Part shown: positions 25,545-34,574 of the stretch, one piece after another
Numbering within the stretch: position 1 is the first letter of the stretch
Layout of the letters: each line of letters starts with the position of its first letter
Position numbers and translations under genes: made by a program
Assembly: GCF_003859805.1 (NCBI RefSeq)
Contig: NZ_RQZG01000008.1
Coordinates: forward strand, 1 to 64,000
Length of the DNA stretch: 64,000 bases
Direction: 5' to 3'
Source: Arachnia propionica
GTDB taxonomy: Bacteria; Actinomycetota; Actinomycetes; Propionibacteriales; Propionibacteriaceae
The notes under the pieces: model-generated
Seen by the model: only the letters and a program-made list of their open reading frames with translations
Database searches by the model: none
Told to the model about the DNA's origin: nothing

Positions 25545-28292
25545 GTGACGGAACCGGTGTCTCGCTTCGCAGAGCTCTACTCCTTTCCCCTCGACGACTA
25601 CCAGTTGGCCGGGTGCCGGGCCCTGGCCGACGGGGCCGGGGTGCTGATCGCCGCACCCACCGGGGCGGGCAAGACCGTCGTGGGGGAGTTCGCGGTGTGG
25701 CTGGCACTGGAGACCGGCCGCAAGTGCTTCTACACCACCCCCATCAAGGCACTCAGCAACCAGAAGTTCCACGACCTCGTGGAGCGGCACGGCCCCGATG
25801 CCGTCGGTTTGCTGACCGGGGACGCCAGCATCAACGGTGACGCCCCCGTGGTGGTGATGACCACCGAGGTGCTGCGCAACATGATCTATGCGGGCTCGAC
25901 CGGGCTGAACAACCTCGGTTTCGTGGTGATGGACGAGGTCCACTACCTGGCCGACCGGTTCCGAGGCGCCGTGTGGGAGGAGGTCATCCTCGGCCTGGAG
26001 GCGAGCGTCCAGATCGCGGCGCTGTCGGCGACGGTGAGCAACGTCGAGGACTTCGGGGACTGGCTCGCCACGGTGCGGGGACGCTTCGAGGTGGTGGTCT
26101 CGGAACGACGTCCCGTGCCGCTCTACCAGCAGGTGCTGGTCGGCTCCAGGCTCGTGGACCTGTTCGACGGTGTGGCCCCCACCGCCCAGGAGCTGCCGTC
26201 CGCCAGGGCTGCCCGGGTGAACAAGGAACTGCTCAAGGTCTCCAGGGCGGAGTCCTCCCGGGTGCGCGACGACTCCAGGCGGCCGCGCGGCCGTTCCGGG
26301 CGGGGAAAGAAACACACCAAGGGCTCCGGCTCCTTCGGTGGGGACGTCCATCCCCGCTTCGCCGGGAAACCGACGTCACGGGCCGAGATGGCCCGGCTGC
26401 TGGACCGGGCCCGCCTGCTGCCGGCCATCTGCTTCATCTTCTCCCGCGCCGGGTGCGACGCCGCCGTCGCGCAGCTGCTGGCCTCCGGGGTGAGCCTGAC
26501 CAACCGGGCCGAGGCGGAACTGCTGGGGGAGATCGCCGACCGGCACGTCGCCGGGCTGTCCTACCAGGATCTCGAGGCGCTGGGCTACGAGGACTTCCGG
26601 CAGGCCTTCTGCGCCGGGGTGGCCGCCCACCACGCCGGACAGCTGCCCGCCTTCAAGGCCATCGTGGAGGAGGGCTTCGCCACGGGGGCCTGCAAGCTGG
26701 TCTTCGCCACCGAGACCCTGGCGCTCGGCATCAACATGCCGGCCCGCACCGTCGTGCTGGAGAAACTGGTCAAGTTCAACGGCGAGGCCGTGGTGGACAT
26801 CACCCCGGGCGAGTACACCCAGCTCACCGGCCGGGCCGGGCGGCGTGGCATCGACGTGGAGGGACACGCCGTCGTGCTGTGGCAGGCAGGCATGGATCCG
26901 CGGGCCGTCGCCGGGCTCGCCTCCAACCGCACCTACCCGCTGCGCTCCTCCTTCGCACCCAGCTACAACATGGCGGTCAACCTGACCGCGACGCTGGGCC
27001 GGGAGCGGGCCCGGGAGGTGCTCAACCAGTCCTTCGCCCAGTTCGTCGTCGACAAGAACGTGGTGAAGGCGGCCAGGACCACCAGGGACCGGAGCCGGGA
27101 GATCGCGGAGCTGAGGCAGGAGGCGACCTGTCACCTGGGTGACTTCATGTCCTACGCCCTGCTGCGGGACGAGATCTCCCAGCTCGAGAGCACCTCGGCT
27201 GCGGCCCGTCGCGCCCGGCGGGCCGACGACATCGCCGATGCCATCACCACACTCATGGCCGGGGACATCGTCCACGTGCCCCGACAGGGCTGGTGCGTGG
27301 TGCTGACGGTGGGTCAGAAACGCAGCCGTGACGCCGCACCGTGGGTGCAGGTGATCGCCACCGATCACACGGTGCTCAGGCTCGGCCCGCACGACCTGCC
27401 GGGGGCTCCCGTCGCGGTGGGGCGGGTGCGGGTGCCGCGCAGGTTCTCCCTGCAGGACCGCAAGGCCCGGCGGGAACTGCTGGCCTCGCTCTCGGCCAAG
27501 TTGGAATCCCTGGACCCCGAGACCCCGACGGTGGAGCCGACGCTGACCGACGAGGCCCACCGGGCGAGGATCGCCGAGCTCCGACGGGAGCTGAGGCATC
27601 ATCCCTGCCATGCCTGCGAGGAACGCGAGCTGCACGCGGTCGCCGCGGCCAGGATGATCCGGTTGGAGCGCGAGCAGGCCCGCCAGGAGGAGGCCATCAC
27701 CGGACGGGCCAACTCGCTGGGTGTGCAGTTCGACCGGGTCTGCGGGGTGCTGACCGATCTCGGCTACCTCGACGGTGACGAGCTGACCGATGCGGGGCGG
27801 ATGCTCAGACGGATCTACAACGAACTCGACCTCGTGGCCGCCGAGTGCATCCGCCGTGACGTCTTCGCCGAGCTGGATGCGCCCCAACTGGCGGCGGTGC
27901 TGTCGTCGCTGCTGTACGAGTCGCGTCCCAGTCGGGACGCCAGGCGACCCAGGATGCCCGATGTCGCCTCCGAGGCCGCGCAGTCAAAGCTCCGCACGGT
28001 GTGGCGTGAGGTGGGGGCCCTGGAACGCAACCACAAGCGGGACCGCGGGAGGGAACCGGACATCGGGTTCGCCGAGGCCGCCTGGCGGTGGTGCAGCGGG
28101 CAGGAGCTGTCCAAGGTGCTGTGGAACTCCGGGCTTCCTGCCGGGGACTTCGTGCGCTGGGTCCGCCAGGTGGTGGACCTGGCGGGGCAACTCGCCACGG
28201 CAGCAGGGCCGGGGGACCTGCGACGCACCTGCCGGGAGGTCGTCGCCTCGATGCGTCGTGGAGTGGTGGACACGGACCTGGAGGAGGACTGA
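25545..28292 (+). CDS. helY: Ski2-like DEAD/DEAH RNA helicase HelY
   Basis: Superfamily II helicase of 915 residues of the Ski2/Mtr4 group. Motif I APTGAGKTVVGE, motif II DEVHYLAD, motif III SATVSN, then a basic insert near 230-265 (PRGRSGRGKKH), motif V TETLALGINMPARTVV and motif VI QLTGRAGRRGID. The C-terminal half contains a beta-barrel-like insertion and the DSHCT domain (LTDLGYLDGDELTDAGRMLRRIYNELD). Likely role in RNA turnover. It follows tatC and the lipid kinase, as in mycobacteria, but has its own leaderless promoter. Confidence 0.92.
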   Translation: MTEPVSRFAELYSFPLDDYQLAGCRALADGAGVLIAAPTGAGKTVVGEFAVWLALETGRKCFYTTPIKALSNQKFHDLVERHGPDAVGLLTGDASINGDAPVVVMTTEVLRNMIYAGSTGLNNLGFVVMDEVHYLADRFRGAVWEEVILGLEASVQIAALSATVSNVEDFGDWLATVRGRFEVVVSERRPVPLYQQVLVGSRLVDLFDGVAPTAQELPSARAARVNKELLKVSRAESSRVRDDSRRPRGRSGRGKKHTKGSGSFGGDVHPRFAGKPTSRAEMARLLDRARLLPAICFIFSRAGCDAAVAQLLASGVSLTNRAEAELLGEIADRHVAGLSYQDLEALGYEDFRQAFCAGVAAHHAGQLPAFKAIVEEGFATGACKLVFATETLALGINMPARTVVLEKLVKFNGEAVVDITPGEYTQLTGRAGRRGIDVEGHAVVLWQAGMDPRAVAGLASNRTYPLRSSFAPSYNMAVNLTATLGRERAREVLNQSFAQFVVDKNVVKAARTTRDRSREIAELRQEATCHLGDFMSYALLRDEISQLESTSAAARRARRADDIADAITTLMAGDIVHVPRQGWCVVLTVGQKRSRDAAPWVQVIATDHTVLRLGPHDLPGAPVAVGRVRVPRRFSLQDRKARRELLASLSAKLESLDPETPTVEPTLTDEAHRARIAELRRELRHHPCHACEERELHAVAAARMIRLEREQARQEEAITGRANSLGVQFDRVCGVLTDLGYLDGDELTDAGRMLRRIYNELDLVAAECIRRDVFAELDAPQLAAVLSSLLYESRPSRDARRPRMPDVASEAAQSKLRTVWREVGALERNHKRDRGREPDIGFAEAAWRWCSGQELSKVLWNSGLPAGDFVRWVRQVVDLAGQLATAAGPGDLRRTCREVVASMRRGVVDTDLEED

Positions 28293-28368
28293 ACCACCAC
28301 CCGGCGCGCTCTCCGCGCTCGACGGGCTGACCGGGCCACAGGGACGATCACGACCCCTGCTGAACAAT

Positions 28369-28401
28369 TTTTCGACAGCCCTGCAGGGAATTCTTCGAAA
28401 A
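28369..28401. repeat. nested inverted repeat upstream of the lipoprotein gene
   Basis: Outer arms TTTTCGA (28369-28375) and TCGAAAA (28395-28401) enclose the perfect palindrome CCCTGCAGGG (28379-28388). It lies in the 175-base gap after helY and is AT-rich at its edges. It could be an operator or terminator remnant; no T-run follows on the plus strand. Confidence 0.4.
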
Positions 28402-28467
28402 CGCTGCTGCCGGGTGGGGTTTCGTGGTGGACTTGGTGGGTCAGGTTCGGGGCACGAAGGGGTGGTC

Positions 28468-29043
28468 ATGAAACGTGTGGTGCCGGTGTTGCTGCTGGCC
28501 GGTTCGGTGGTGGCCTGTGGGCCGAGGGCGGTGGGGCCGGAGGTGACCTCGACCCCGGATCCGACGGCCGGTCCGGTCAAATCCTGGCCGAAATCGTCGT
28601 CGACCGTGTCCACGTCGCCGTCCCCGGTGAAGTCAGCGGATCAGCTCGCCGCCGAGGAGGTCGTGACCGAGTACTTCAGACTGAAGAACATCGTGAAAAA
28701 AGACCCTGAAGCAGACCTTGAGCCACTGCAAGACATTGTGGTGGGCGACCTGCTGGAAAATGAGCTGGCCTTGTTCGAGCAGGATAGAGAGAACAACGTG
28801 GTCCAGACAGGAGATTTTCTCTTTGTCATTCATGGTTCGCGTCGACAAGATGATGGAACGGTTCAGGTCTCGGCCTGCACGGATGCATCGCAGATCGATC
28901 TGGTGGATCGAGACACCGGCGAATCGGTGCTCGATCCGAACCGTCCCTTCGTCAAGGAATGGAGTATACAAACCACGCAGTTCGGTAAAGTTTGGAAGGT
29001 CTCCGACTTGGACACAAAGGATGCGGATCAATGCGCACTGTAG
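28468..29043 (+). CDS. lipoprotein with NTF2-like-sized exported domain, function unknown
   Basis: Lipoprotein of 191 residues. Lipobox VVAC (Cys17) after a short signal, a Ser/Thr/Pro linker to about residue 55, then a folded domain starting AEEVVTEYFRLKNIVKKDP and ending VWKVSDLDTKDADQ, reminiscent in size and topology of small actinobacterial lipoproteins with an NTF2-like layout (weak). Base use changes sharply inside the gene: the leader and linker are GC-rich, but from about 28660 the codons are AT-richer than anywhere else in the window. The stop overlaps the following secreted-protein gene. Confidence 0.7.
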   Translation: MKRVVPVLLLAGSVVACGPRAVGPEVTSTPDPTAGPVKSWPKSSSTVSTSPSPVKSADQLAAEEVVTEYFRLKNIVKKDPEADLEPLQDIVVGDLLENELALFEQDRENNVVQTGDFLFVIHGSRRQDDGTVQVSACTDASQIDLVDRDTGESVLDPNRPFVKEWSIQTTQFGKVWKVSDLDTKDADQCAL

Positions 29044-29897
29044 TTTCTGTTCTAGTAGTAGTCCTTGTGGAGGTACTCGGTTTTGGTCAGTTAGCGAAAG
29101 CTGACGACGACCCACCGGTGAACCTCGAGGACAATCGAGTCGTACTGAGAGCTCGTGATCCCGGGTCTGCGGGGCGTTCTGGGCGTAAGCCGAAGGTCTC
29201 TTCCGGTCCGACCGAGTGCCTCGCCCACGGTACCTTGGCGGTTCCCTGCACCAGCCAGTGGGGGCACTGGGACCACACCCACAACTGCTACGTCGTCACC
29301 CGGGACGCCACCGGGGGCTGGTGCCTCGATCTACCGGTGTTCTCCCTCATGCCCGGGAGCGAGCCCCGACGCATCCCGCCCACCCAGGCCGGGGTGGAGC
29401 TTCCCGATCCCGGACAACTCGCCCGCATCGCCGTCGAACACATGAACCTCCAACCCGTCACCATCGCCACCAGTCCCAAGACCCTCGAACAGGACCCCCA
29501 CGCCCTGACCTACGTCAAATGGCACACCTGGCTGTGGAACGCCAACCCCGACCCCGCCAGCACCGGTCCGATCACCCAGACCGCCACCGCCGGCAGCTAC
29601 ACCGTCACCGCCACCGCCACCATCGACCACATCACCTGGGACATGGGCGATGGAGAGACCGTCACCTGCACCACCACCACGCCCTGGCAACCCCGCTACA
29701 ACCGCAACCAACCCTCCCCCGACTGCGACCACGTCTACACCCGCGACGGTGAGTACGTCATCACCGCCACCACCCACTGGACGATCACCTGGAACGCTCC
29801 CGGCGCCCGGGGCACCCTCACCGCCGAGACCAGCGACACCGCCCACATCACCGTCGCCGAGGCCCACATGCTCAACACCCCCACCAAACGAAGATGA
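29031..29897 (+). CDS. secreted PKD-like protein, partner of the lipoprotein
   Basis: Exported protein of 288 residues. Signal peptide 1-24 (VVSVLVVVLVEVLGFGQLAKA), a middle part with three cysteines (ECLAHGTLAVPC, HNCYV), and a C-terminal domain with the PKD-type strand pattern ITWDMGDGETVTC to DHVYTRDGEYVITAT. The ATG at 29031 follows AAAGGA and overlaps the lipoprotein stop by 13 bases, so the two are a translational unit. The first 30 codons share the low-GC patch of the lipoprotein, while the rest is extremely rich in ACC and CCC codons. Probably wall- or matrix-associated; a function is not known. Confidence 0.7.
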   Translation: MRTVVSVLVVVLVEVLGFGQLAKADDDPPVNLEDNRVVLRARDPGSAGRSGRKPKVSSGPTECLAHGTLAVPCTSQWGHWDHTHNCYVVTRDATGGWCLDLPVFSLMPGSEPRRIPPTQAGVELPDPGQLARIAVEHMNLQPVTIATSPKTLEQDPHALTYVKWHTWLWNANPDPASTGPITQTATAGSYTVTATATIDHITWDMGDGETVTCTTTTPWQPRYNRNQPSPDCDHVYTRDGEYVITATTHWTITWNAPGARGTLTAETSDTAHITVAEAHMLNTPTKRR

Positions 29898-29930
29898 CAA
29901 CGGCTCCACAACCCTGAGAGGGTGGGCCCC

Positions 29931-30701
29931 ATGCCTGTTGCGCTGCGTGTCATCCCATGCCTCGACGTCCACGACGGCCGCGTGGTCAAGGGGATCAACT
30001 TCCGGGATCTCCGTGATGCGGGGGACCCGGTGGAGCTGGCGGCCCGGTACAGCGCCGAGGGGGCCGATGAACTCACCTTCCTCGACATCTCCGCCTCCTC
30101 CGACGGCCGAGCCACCACCCGCGAGATGGTGCAGCGCTGTGCTGAGACCGTCTTCATCCCGCTCACCGTCGGCGGGGGAGTGCGTGGCGTCGACGACGTG
30201 GACGCGCTGCTGCGATGTGGTGCCGACAAGGCAGGCATCAACACCGGTGCCCTGGCCCGGCCCGAGGTGATCGACGAGATCACCTCCCGTTTCGGCAACC
30301 AGGTGCTGGTGCTCTCCCTGGACGCCCGTCGGGCCGACTGGGCGCCGTCGGGCTTCGAGGTCACCACCCACGGTGGCCGCACCTCGGCCGGGCGCGACGC
30401 CGTCGAATGGGTGCGGGAGGCCGTCGACCGGGGTGTGGGTGAGGTGCTGCTCAACTCGATGGACGCCGATGGCACCACCGCGGGATTCGACCTCGAGATG
30501 ATCGAGGCGGTGCGTTCCGTGGTGGAGGTTCCCCTCATCGCCTCCGGCGGGGCCGGGACCGCATCCCACTTCGTCGAGGCCGCCAGGGCCGGGGCCGACG
30601 CCGTGCTGGCGGCCAGCGTCTTCCACTACGGTGCCTTGAGTATCATGCAGGTCAAGCAGGAACTGGCCGCGGCCGGTTTCGAAGTCCGAGGAGCGACATG
30701 A
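29931..30701 (+). CDS. hisF: imidazole glycerol phosphate synthase subunit HisF
   Basis: Cyclase subunit of the histidine and purine-linked branch, 256 residues, a TIM barrel. It has the catalytic Asp in [15 protein letters not shown] and the second in [14 protein letters not shown], with phosphate loops VGGGVR and [10 protein letters not shown] at 29931 after GAGAGGG. No other his gene is in the window, so hisF is separated from hisH/hisA here, and it is coupled by 4 bases to a HIT-protein gene. Confidence 0.93.
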   Translation: MPVALRVIPCLDVHDGRVVKGINFRDLRDAGDPVELAARYSAEGADELTFLDISASSDGRATTREMVQRCAETVFIPLTVGGGVRGVDDVDALLRCGADKAGINTGALARPEVIDEITSRFGNQVLVLSLDARRADWAPSGFEVTTHGGRTSAGRDAVEWVREAVDRGVGEVLLNSMDADGTTAGFDLEMIEAVRSVVEVPLIASGGAGTASHFVEAARAGADAVLAASVFHYGALSIMQVKQELAAAGFEVRGAT

Positions 30702-31093
30702 GTGACTGCCTGTTCTGCCGGATCGTCGAGGGCGAGATCCCCGCGCGCCGCATCCACGAGGACGAGACCGCCATCGCCTTCCTCGACATCAACCCGTGGC
30801 AGCTCGGCCACACCCTGGTGATCCCGCGGCGCCACGTCGTCGACGCACTCGCCGACGAACACGCCTTGGCCGAGATCGCCCCCGCGGTGCAGCAGGTGGG
30901 CACCCTGCTCAAGGACAGGCTCGGGGCGAGTGCCTGCAACATCCTCAGCAATGCCGGGGCCGACTCCGGCCAGGAGGTCTTCCACCTCCACGTCCACGTG
31001 CTGCCCCGATACGCTGACAACCCCGGTATCGCCGCGATGCGCGGTGTCATCGACGAGGACCTCGCGACGGTGCACGCCAGGATCATGGGGTGA
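30698..31093 (+). CDS. HIT-family nucleotide hydrolase (HinT-like)
   Basis: Histidine-triad protein of 131 residues that probably cleaves adenosine phosphoramidate or AMP-lysine type bonds. N-terminal zinc-type [12 protein letters not shown], substrate-binding [20 protein letters not shown], and the triad [10 protein letters not shown]. Overlaps hisF by 4 bases and touches the TerD-like gene by 1-4 bases, so all three are co-translated. Confidence 0.92.
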   Translation: MSDCLFCRIVEGEIPARRIHEDETAIAFLDINPWQLGHTLVIPRRHVVDALADEHALAEIAPAVQQVGTLLKDRLGASACNILSNAGADSGQEVFHLHVHVLPRYADNPGIAAMRGVIDEDLATVHARIMG

Positions 31094-33171
31094 TGAGCTG
31101 GACCGGGGAACAGCTGTGGCGGATCAACGCCGCCACCATTCGTCGACGCGCTGCCGTCTTCCTGCCGCACCGTGGCGGTCCCGAAATCGACGATCCGGCG
31201 CGGATCGATGCCGCCGTCGTGGCCCTGGCGGAGCTGGGCTACCGGCTCGACGACTGCGCGAGGGAGGCCCTCGTCTCGGCCGAGGACGCCTGGGTGCTGG
31301 TGCAGGCCGCTGCGGCTCTCGAGGGGGCCGATGTCAGCTACGAGCCCTTCTACCCGAACTTCCCGCAGCAGGTGCGCGATGCCTCCGCCTTCACCCTCCG
31401 CCTCAACGCCCTGTTCCACTACCTGGGCGATATCACAGGGAAACGGTGGGTGCCGCGATACGACCGCACACAGCGTCACGAGCTGGAGGATGTCCCGAAG
31501 GCGACGGTGCTGACCGCGCTGCGGGAACACGAACTGCGGCAGATCGTCGTCGATCTCATGACCCAGGGCCAGCCGTTCTCCGAGGAGGACCGCGCCGATC
31601 TGGTGGCCTTGAAGGATTTCACCCCGAGGCAGGTACCGCAGATCGAGGTCCGGGAGAACCTGGCCCGGCTGAGTGTCACCTTCCCGGAGCTCGACTTCAG
31701 TGCCTCGGTGAAGACCGCCACCGATGTGCTGCGGCTCGCGGTCGCCATGAGTGGCGGTGATGTGTCGTTGGCCACACGAACGAGGTTTCGGACCTTCAGC
31801 CGCCCGGAGCGGCGACGCCTCCTCGGGTTGTTGGAGGAGCACGGCCGCCCGGAGGACCTGCGGCGCTGGGAGGAACGCTGGAAGCGGTTGACCCGGCACC
31901 TGCGCCCCGGCGACCACAAGGCCCGTTTCCCGAAGGCCGCGGAGATGCTGCACGCGCTGTCGGCGGGCACCCTGCCCCGCAGCTTCGAGTCCCACCTGGA
32001 GGAGGTGCTGGAGCGCGGCGACGTCCCGGCCGCGCTCAACCTGCTCACCCATCGCCCCGGGATCTTCGCCCGGCGGCTGGCCCACCTGATCCGGGCGTGC
32101 CGGGAGAACGCCGCGCTGGAGGAGCAGGTGGCGGCGACGTTCGCGTGGGTGACGGGGGAGGTCTCCACCTTGGTGCTGGTCCAGCTGTGGCAGTACTTCG
32201 CCTCCCCGGACAACACGGTGCTGCCCGATCGGGTGGTGGCCATCAAGACCGGCGCCGACCAGCGTTCCCGCATCATCGCCAACCGGCGCAGCCTGCGCGG
32301 GGTGGATGCACGCCTGGTCGAGGTGATCGAGGACGCGCTGCGGGCCCGGGCCCGGCTGGGGCCGACCTGGGTCAACCGGGAGCTGTTCCGCCAGTACGCC
32401 GTACCGCTCGGGAACCGCTCCGCCTCACCCGGGCTGCGCACCGCAGGCCGGGGATCACGGTTGCGCATCCCCGAGGGCAGGGTGGTGCGTTTCTTCATGC
32501 ACTGGCGGGACCTCGAGGAGGGGCCGGAGCGGCGAGTCGACCTGGACCTGTCGGCCTTCTGTGTCACCGAGGACTTCCAGCAGACCCAGGACATCGCCTA
32601 CTACAACCTCAAGGAGAACGGCGCCACCCACTCCGGGGACATCACCTCCGCCCCGCAGGGAGCCGCCGAGTTCATCGACCTCGAACTCGAGACCTTGCGG
32701 GGACGCGGGTGGCGCTACGTCGTGATGACCGTGCACTCCTTCACCGGGCAGCCCCTGTCCCTGGTGCCACAGGCCTGGGCCGGGATGATGAGCCGCGACG
32801 GCCACAGCGGCGAACTCTTCGACCCCCGCACTGTCGAGATCCGGCTCGACCTGACCTCCACCGGATGCAACGCCACCCCGTTGGTGCTGGACCTGGAGAC
32901 CCGGGAGACCATCTGGTGGGACCACAACGCCGGGGTGACCGCGGGGGCCCTGCGCAACCTCGACGTCAACGCCAACCGCACCCTGGTCCACCTCCAGCAC
33001 GCCGTGCTGGGCCGTGTCATGACCCTCGACCATCTCATCTCGCTGCTCGCCACCGAACTGGTCGACGATCCGGCCCGAGCCGAGGTGGTCTTCGACGATC
33101 CCGCGGTGGCCGGACGACGGGCCATCGCACCCTGGCAGAGTGAGTGCATCCTGCAGCTGCTGACCGGGTAG
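31093..33171 (+). CDS. large protein with C-terminal TerD-like domain
   Basis: Cytoplasmic protein of 692 residues with no signal peptide or membrane segment. About 1-430 is helical with conserved-looking Arg/His-rich patches (WVTGEVSTLVLVQLWQYF, RRSLRGVDARLVEVIEDAL) and matches no domain I know well; similar N-terminal parts occur in large TerD-containing proteins of streptomycetes and myxobacteria. From about 470 it has a TerD-type fold (EGPERRVDLDLSAFCVTEDF, DITSAPQGAAEFIDLELETL, RYVVMTVHSFTGQPL), a calcium-binding stress-response domain. A GTG at 31090 is an alternative start. Tellurite resistance should not be assumed; other ter genes are absent. Confidence 0.75.
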   Translation: MSWTGEQLWRINAATIRRRAAVFLPHRGGPEIDDPARIDAAVVALAELGYRLDDCAREALVSAEDAWVLVQAAAALEGADVSYEPFYPNFPQQVRDASAFTLRLNALFHYLGDITGKRWVPRYDRTQRHELEDVPKATVLTALREHELRQIVVDLMTQGQPFSEEDRADLVALKDFTPRQVPQIEVRENLARLSVTFPELDFSASVKTATDVLRLAVAMSGGDVSLATRTRFRTFSRPERRRLLGLLEEHGRPEDLRRWEERWKRLTRHLRPGDHKARFPKAAEMLHALSAGTLPRSFESHLEEVLERGDVPAALNLLTHRPGIFARRLAHLIRACRENAALEEQVAATFAWVTGEVSTLVLVQLWQYFASPDNTVLPDRVVAIKTGADQRSRIIANRRSLRGVDARLVEVIEDALRARARLGPTWVNRELFRQYAVPLGNRSASPGLRTAGRGSRLRIPEGRVVRFFMHWRDLEEGPERRVDLDLSAFCVTEDFQQTQDIAYYNLKENGATHSGDITSAPQGAAEFIDLELETLRGRGWRYVVMTVHSFTGQPLSLVPQAWAGMMSRDGHSGELFDPRTVEIRLDLTSTGCNATPLVLDLETRETIWWDHNAGVTAGALRNLDVNANRTLVHLQHAVLGRVMTLDHLISLLATELVDDPARAEVVFDDPAVAGRRAIAPWQSECILQLLTG

Positions 33172-33362
33172 ACTCTCACCTGCCCGGCCATGTGGGTGCA
33201 TCCTTCTGACCTGGAACCCTCGCGTCCACGCCTCCCGGGCCCCACAACTGGTCCGACCTTTCATAAGAAAGTTCTCATCAAGCCCTGATGGTCCTCTACT
33301 GGACATCGGCAACTCTGGAGTTGATGAAGTTCCAGACTGATGTCCACGAGGGGGCCACGACC
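33169..33362 (+). promoter_or_regulatory. leader region before the glycosyltransferase operon
   Basis: TAGACT at 33169-33174 starts with the stop codon of the TerD-like gene and could be a -10 for a leader of about 180 nt. Two small palindromes lie in it: CTTTC-ATAA-GAAAG (33258-33271) and CATCA-AGCCC-TGATG (33276-33290). This is the AT-richest intergenic patch in the centre of the window and a good operator candidate. A GAGGGGG ribosome site precedes the ATG at 33363. Confidence 0.4.
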
Positions 33363-34574
33363 ATGTCGAAGACAACGCGAGTGCTGCTGTACAGCCACGA
33401 CTCCCAGGGGCTCGGGCATGCCCGTCGCAACCTTGCCATCGCACATGCCCTGGCCCGTCGCCTGCCGGAGATCACCGGCGGTGAGGTCTCCGGTCTGATC
33501 GTCTCCGGCCTGCCGCGCAGCGCCGAGTTCCCGCTGCCCGCCGGGTTCGACTGGATCACCATCCCCGGCATCGCCAAGGGCAGCAGCGGCTACCAGCCCC
33601 GCTCCCTCAGTGGTGACTTCGCCTCCGTGGTGAAGCTGCGTTCCCAGCTGCTCGCCGCCGCCATGCTCGGTTTCGAGCCGGACCTGGTGATCGTCGACCG
33701 TCACATCCTGGGGGTGGCCGAGGAGCTCCGTTCCCCGCTCATGCAGCTGCGTGAGCACTGCCCGAACACCCGGATCGTGCTGGGACTGCGTGAGGTCCTC
33801 GACGAGCCGGAGGTCGCCGCCAAGGAATGGGCCAGGCTCGGAGACCCCGAGCGGCTCCTCGACTTCATCGACGAGGTCTGGGTCTACGGCGACCCGGTCA
33901 TCCATGACCCCTTCGCCAGTGGAGAGATCCCCGCGACGTTGCGTGAGCGGGCCCGCTTCACCGGATTCCTCGCGAAGGATCGCCCCGGTGTCCCCGAGGA
34001 GGAGAACCTCAGCGACTCCCCGTTCGTGCTGACCACCGTCGGAGGTGGCTCGGACGGCTACGACCTGCTGCACACCGCCGTCGCCATGACTCCTCCCGCA
34101 GGTCATGAGCACGTCGTGGTGACCGGCCCGCAGCTGAGCGATGCCGAGTTCAACGCCATCCGGGCCGAGGCCCCTGCCGGGACACGTGTGCTGCGCACCT
34201 GGCCGGGACTGGCCCATCAGATCGGTGAGGCCGCCGCCGTGATCTCGATGGCCGGGTACAACACCACCTGTGAGATCCTCGCCACCTCGACCCCGGCACT
34301 GCTCGTGCCCCGTGAGGTGCCGCGCAAGGAGCAGTTGATCCGGGCCCGTGCCCTGGAGCGGGCCGGCGCCATCGACCACATCCGGTGGGACGAGATCACC
34401 CCGGAGGCCCTCAGCGACTGGGCAGCCCGGGCGGTCACGACGCGGATCGACCGTGACCTGGTTCGGGTCGACGGCCTTGCCGCTGTGGCCGACATCGCTG
34501 CCGATCTGCTGGAGCGCGCCCGGGTCGACCTCCTCGATCCCCAGACCGGTGTCGAGCTGGTGACCGTGGCATGA
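33363..34574 (+). CDS. MurG-like (GT28-type) glycosyltransferase
   Basis: First gene of the operon, 403 residues, soluble or membrane-associated. GT-B fold with an N-terminal LYSHDSQGLGHARRNLAIA loop as in MurG-type enzymes, and a C-terminal donor site (TTVGGGSDGYDLL, MAGYNTTCEILATSTPALLVPREVPRKEQ). It probably transfers a sugar from a nucleotide donor to a lipid or glycan acceptor. The ATG at 33363 is favoured by the purine tract GAGGGGGCC; a further in-frame ATG upstream lacks one. The stop overlaps the next glycosyltransferase by ATGA. Confidence 0.85.
   Translation: MSKTTRVLLYSHDSQGLGHARRNLAIAHALARRLPEITGGEVSGLIVSGLPRSAEFPLPAGFDWITIPGIAKGSSGYQPRSLSGDFASVVKLRSQLLAAAMLGFEPDLVIVDRHILGVAEELRSPLMQLREHCPNTRIVLGLREVLDEPEVAAKEWARLGDPERLLDFIDEVWVYGDPVIHDPFASGEIPATLRERARFTGFLAKDRPGVPEEENLSDSPFVLTTVGGGSDGYDLLHTAVAMTPPAGHEHVVVTGPQLSDAEFNAIRAEAPAGTRVLRTWPGLAHQIGEAAAVISMAGYNTTCEILATSTPALLVPREVPRKEQLIRARALERAGAIDHIRWDEITPEALSDWAARAVTTRIDRDLVRVDGLAAVADIAADLLERARVDLLDPQTGVELVTVA

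Noticed and set aside
24264-26351. 695-residue minus-strand frame opposite tatC, lipid kinase and helY
   Set aside because: Shadow frame caused by GC-rich third positions; the plus-strand genes carry intact motifs.
28304-28318. Terminator after helY (GCGCG-CTCTC-CGCGC)
   Set aside because: Five-base stem without T-run in GC-rich DNA is expected often by chance.
31093-33171. Tellurite resistance gene
   Set aside because: Only the C-terminal TerD-like domain is seen and no other ter genes are present; the resistance role cannot be supported.
33190-33288. Leader peptide of about 32 codons before the glycosyltransferase operon
   Set aside because: It has no ribosome site, sits 15 bases after the possible -10, and no attenuator-like hairpin with T-run follows.
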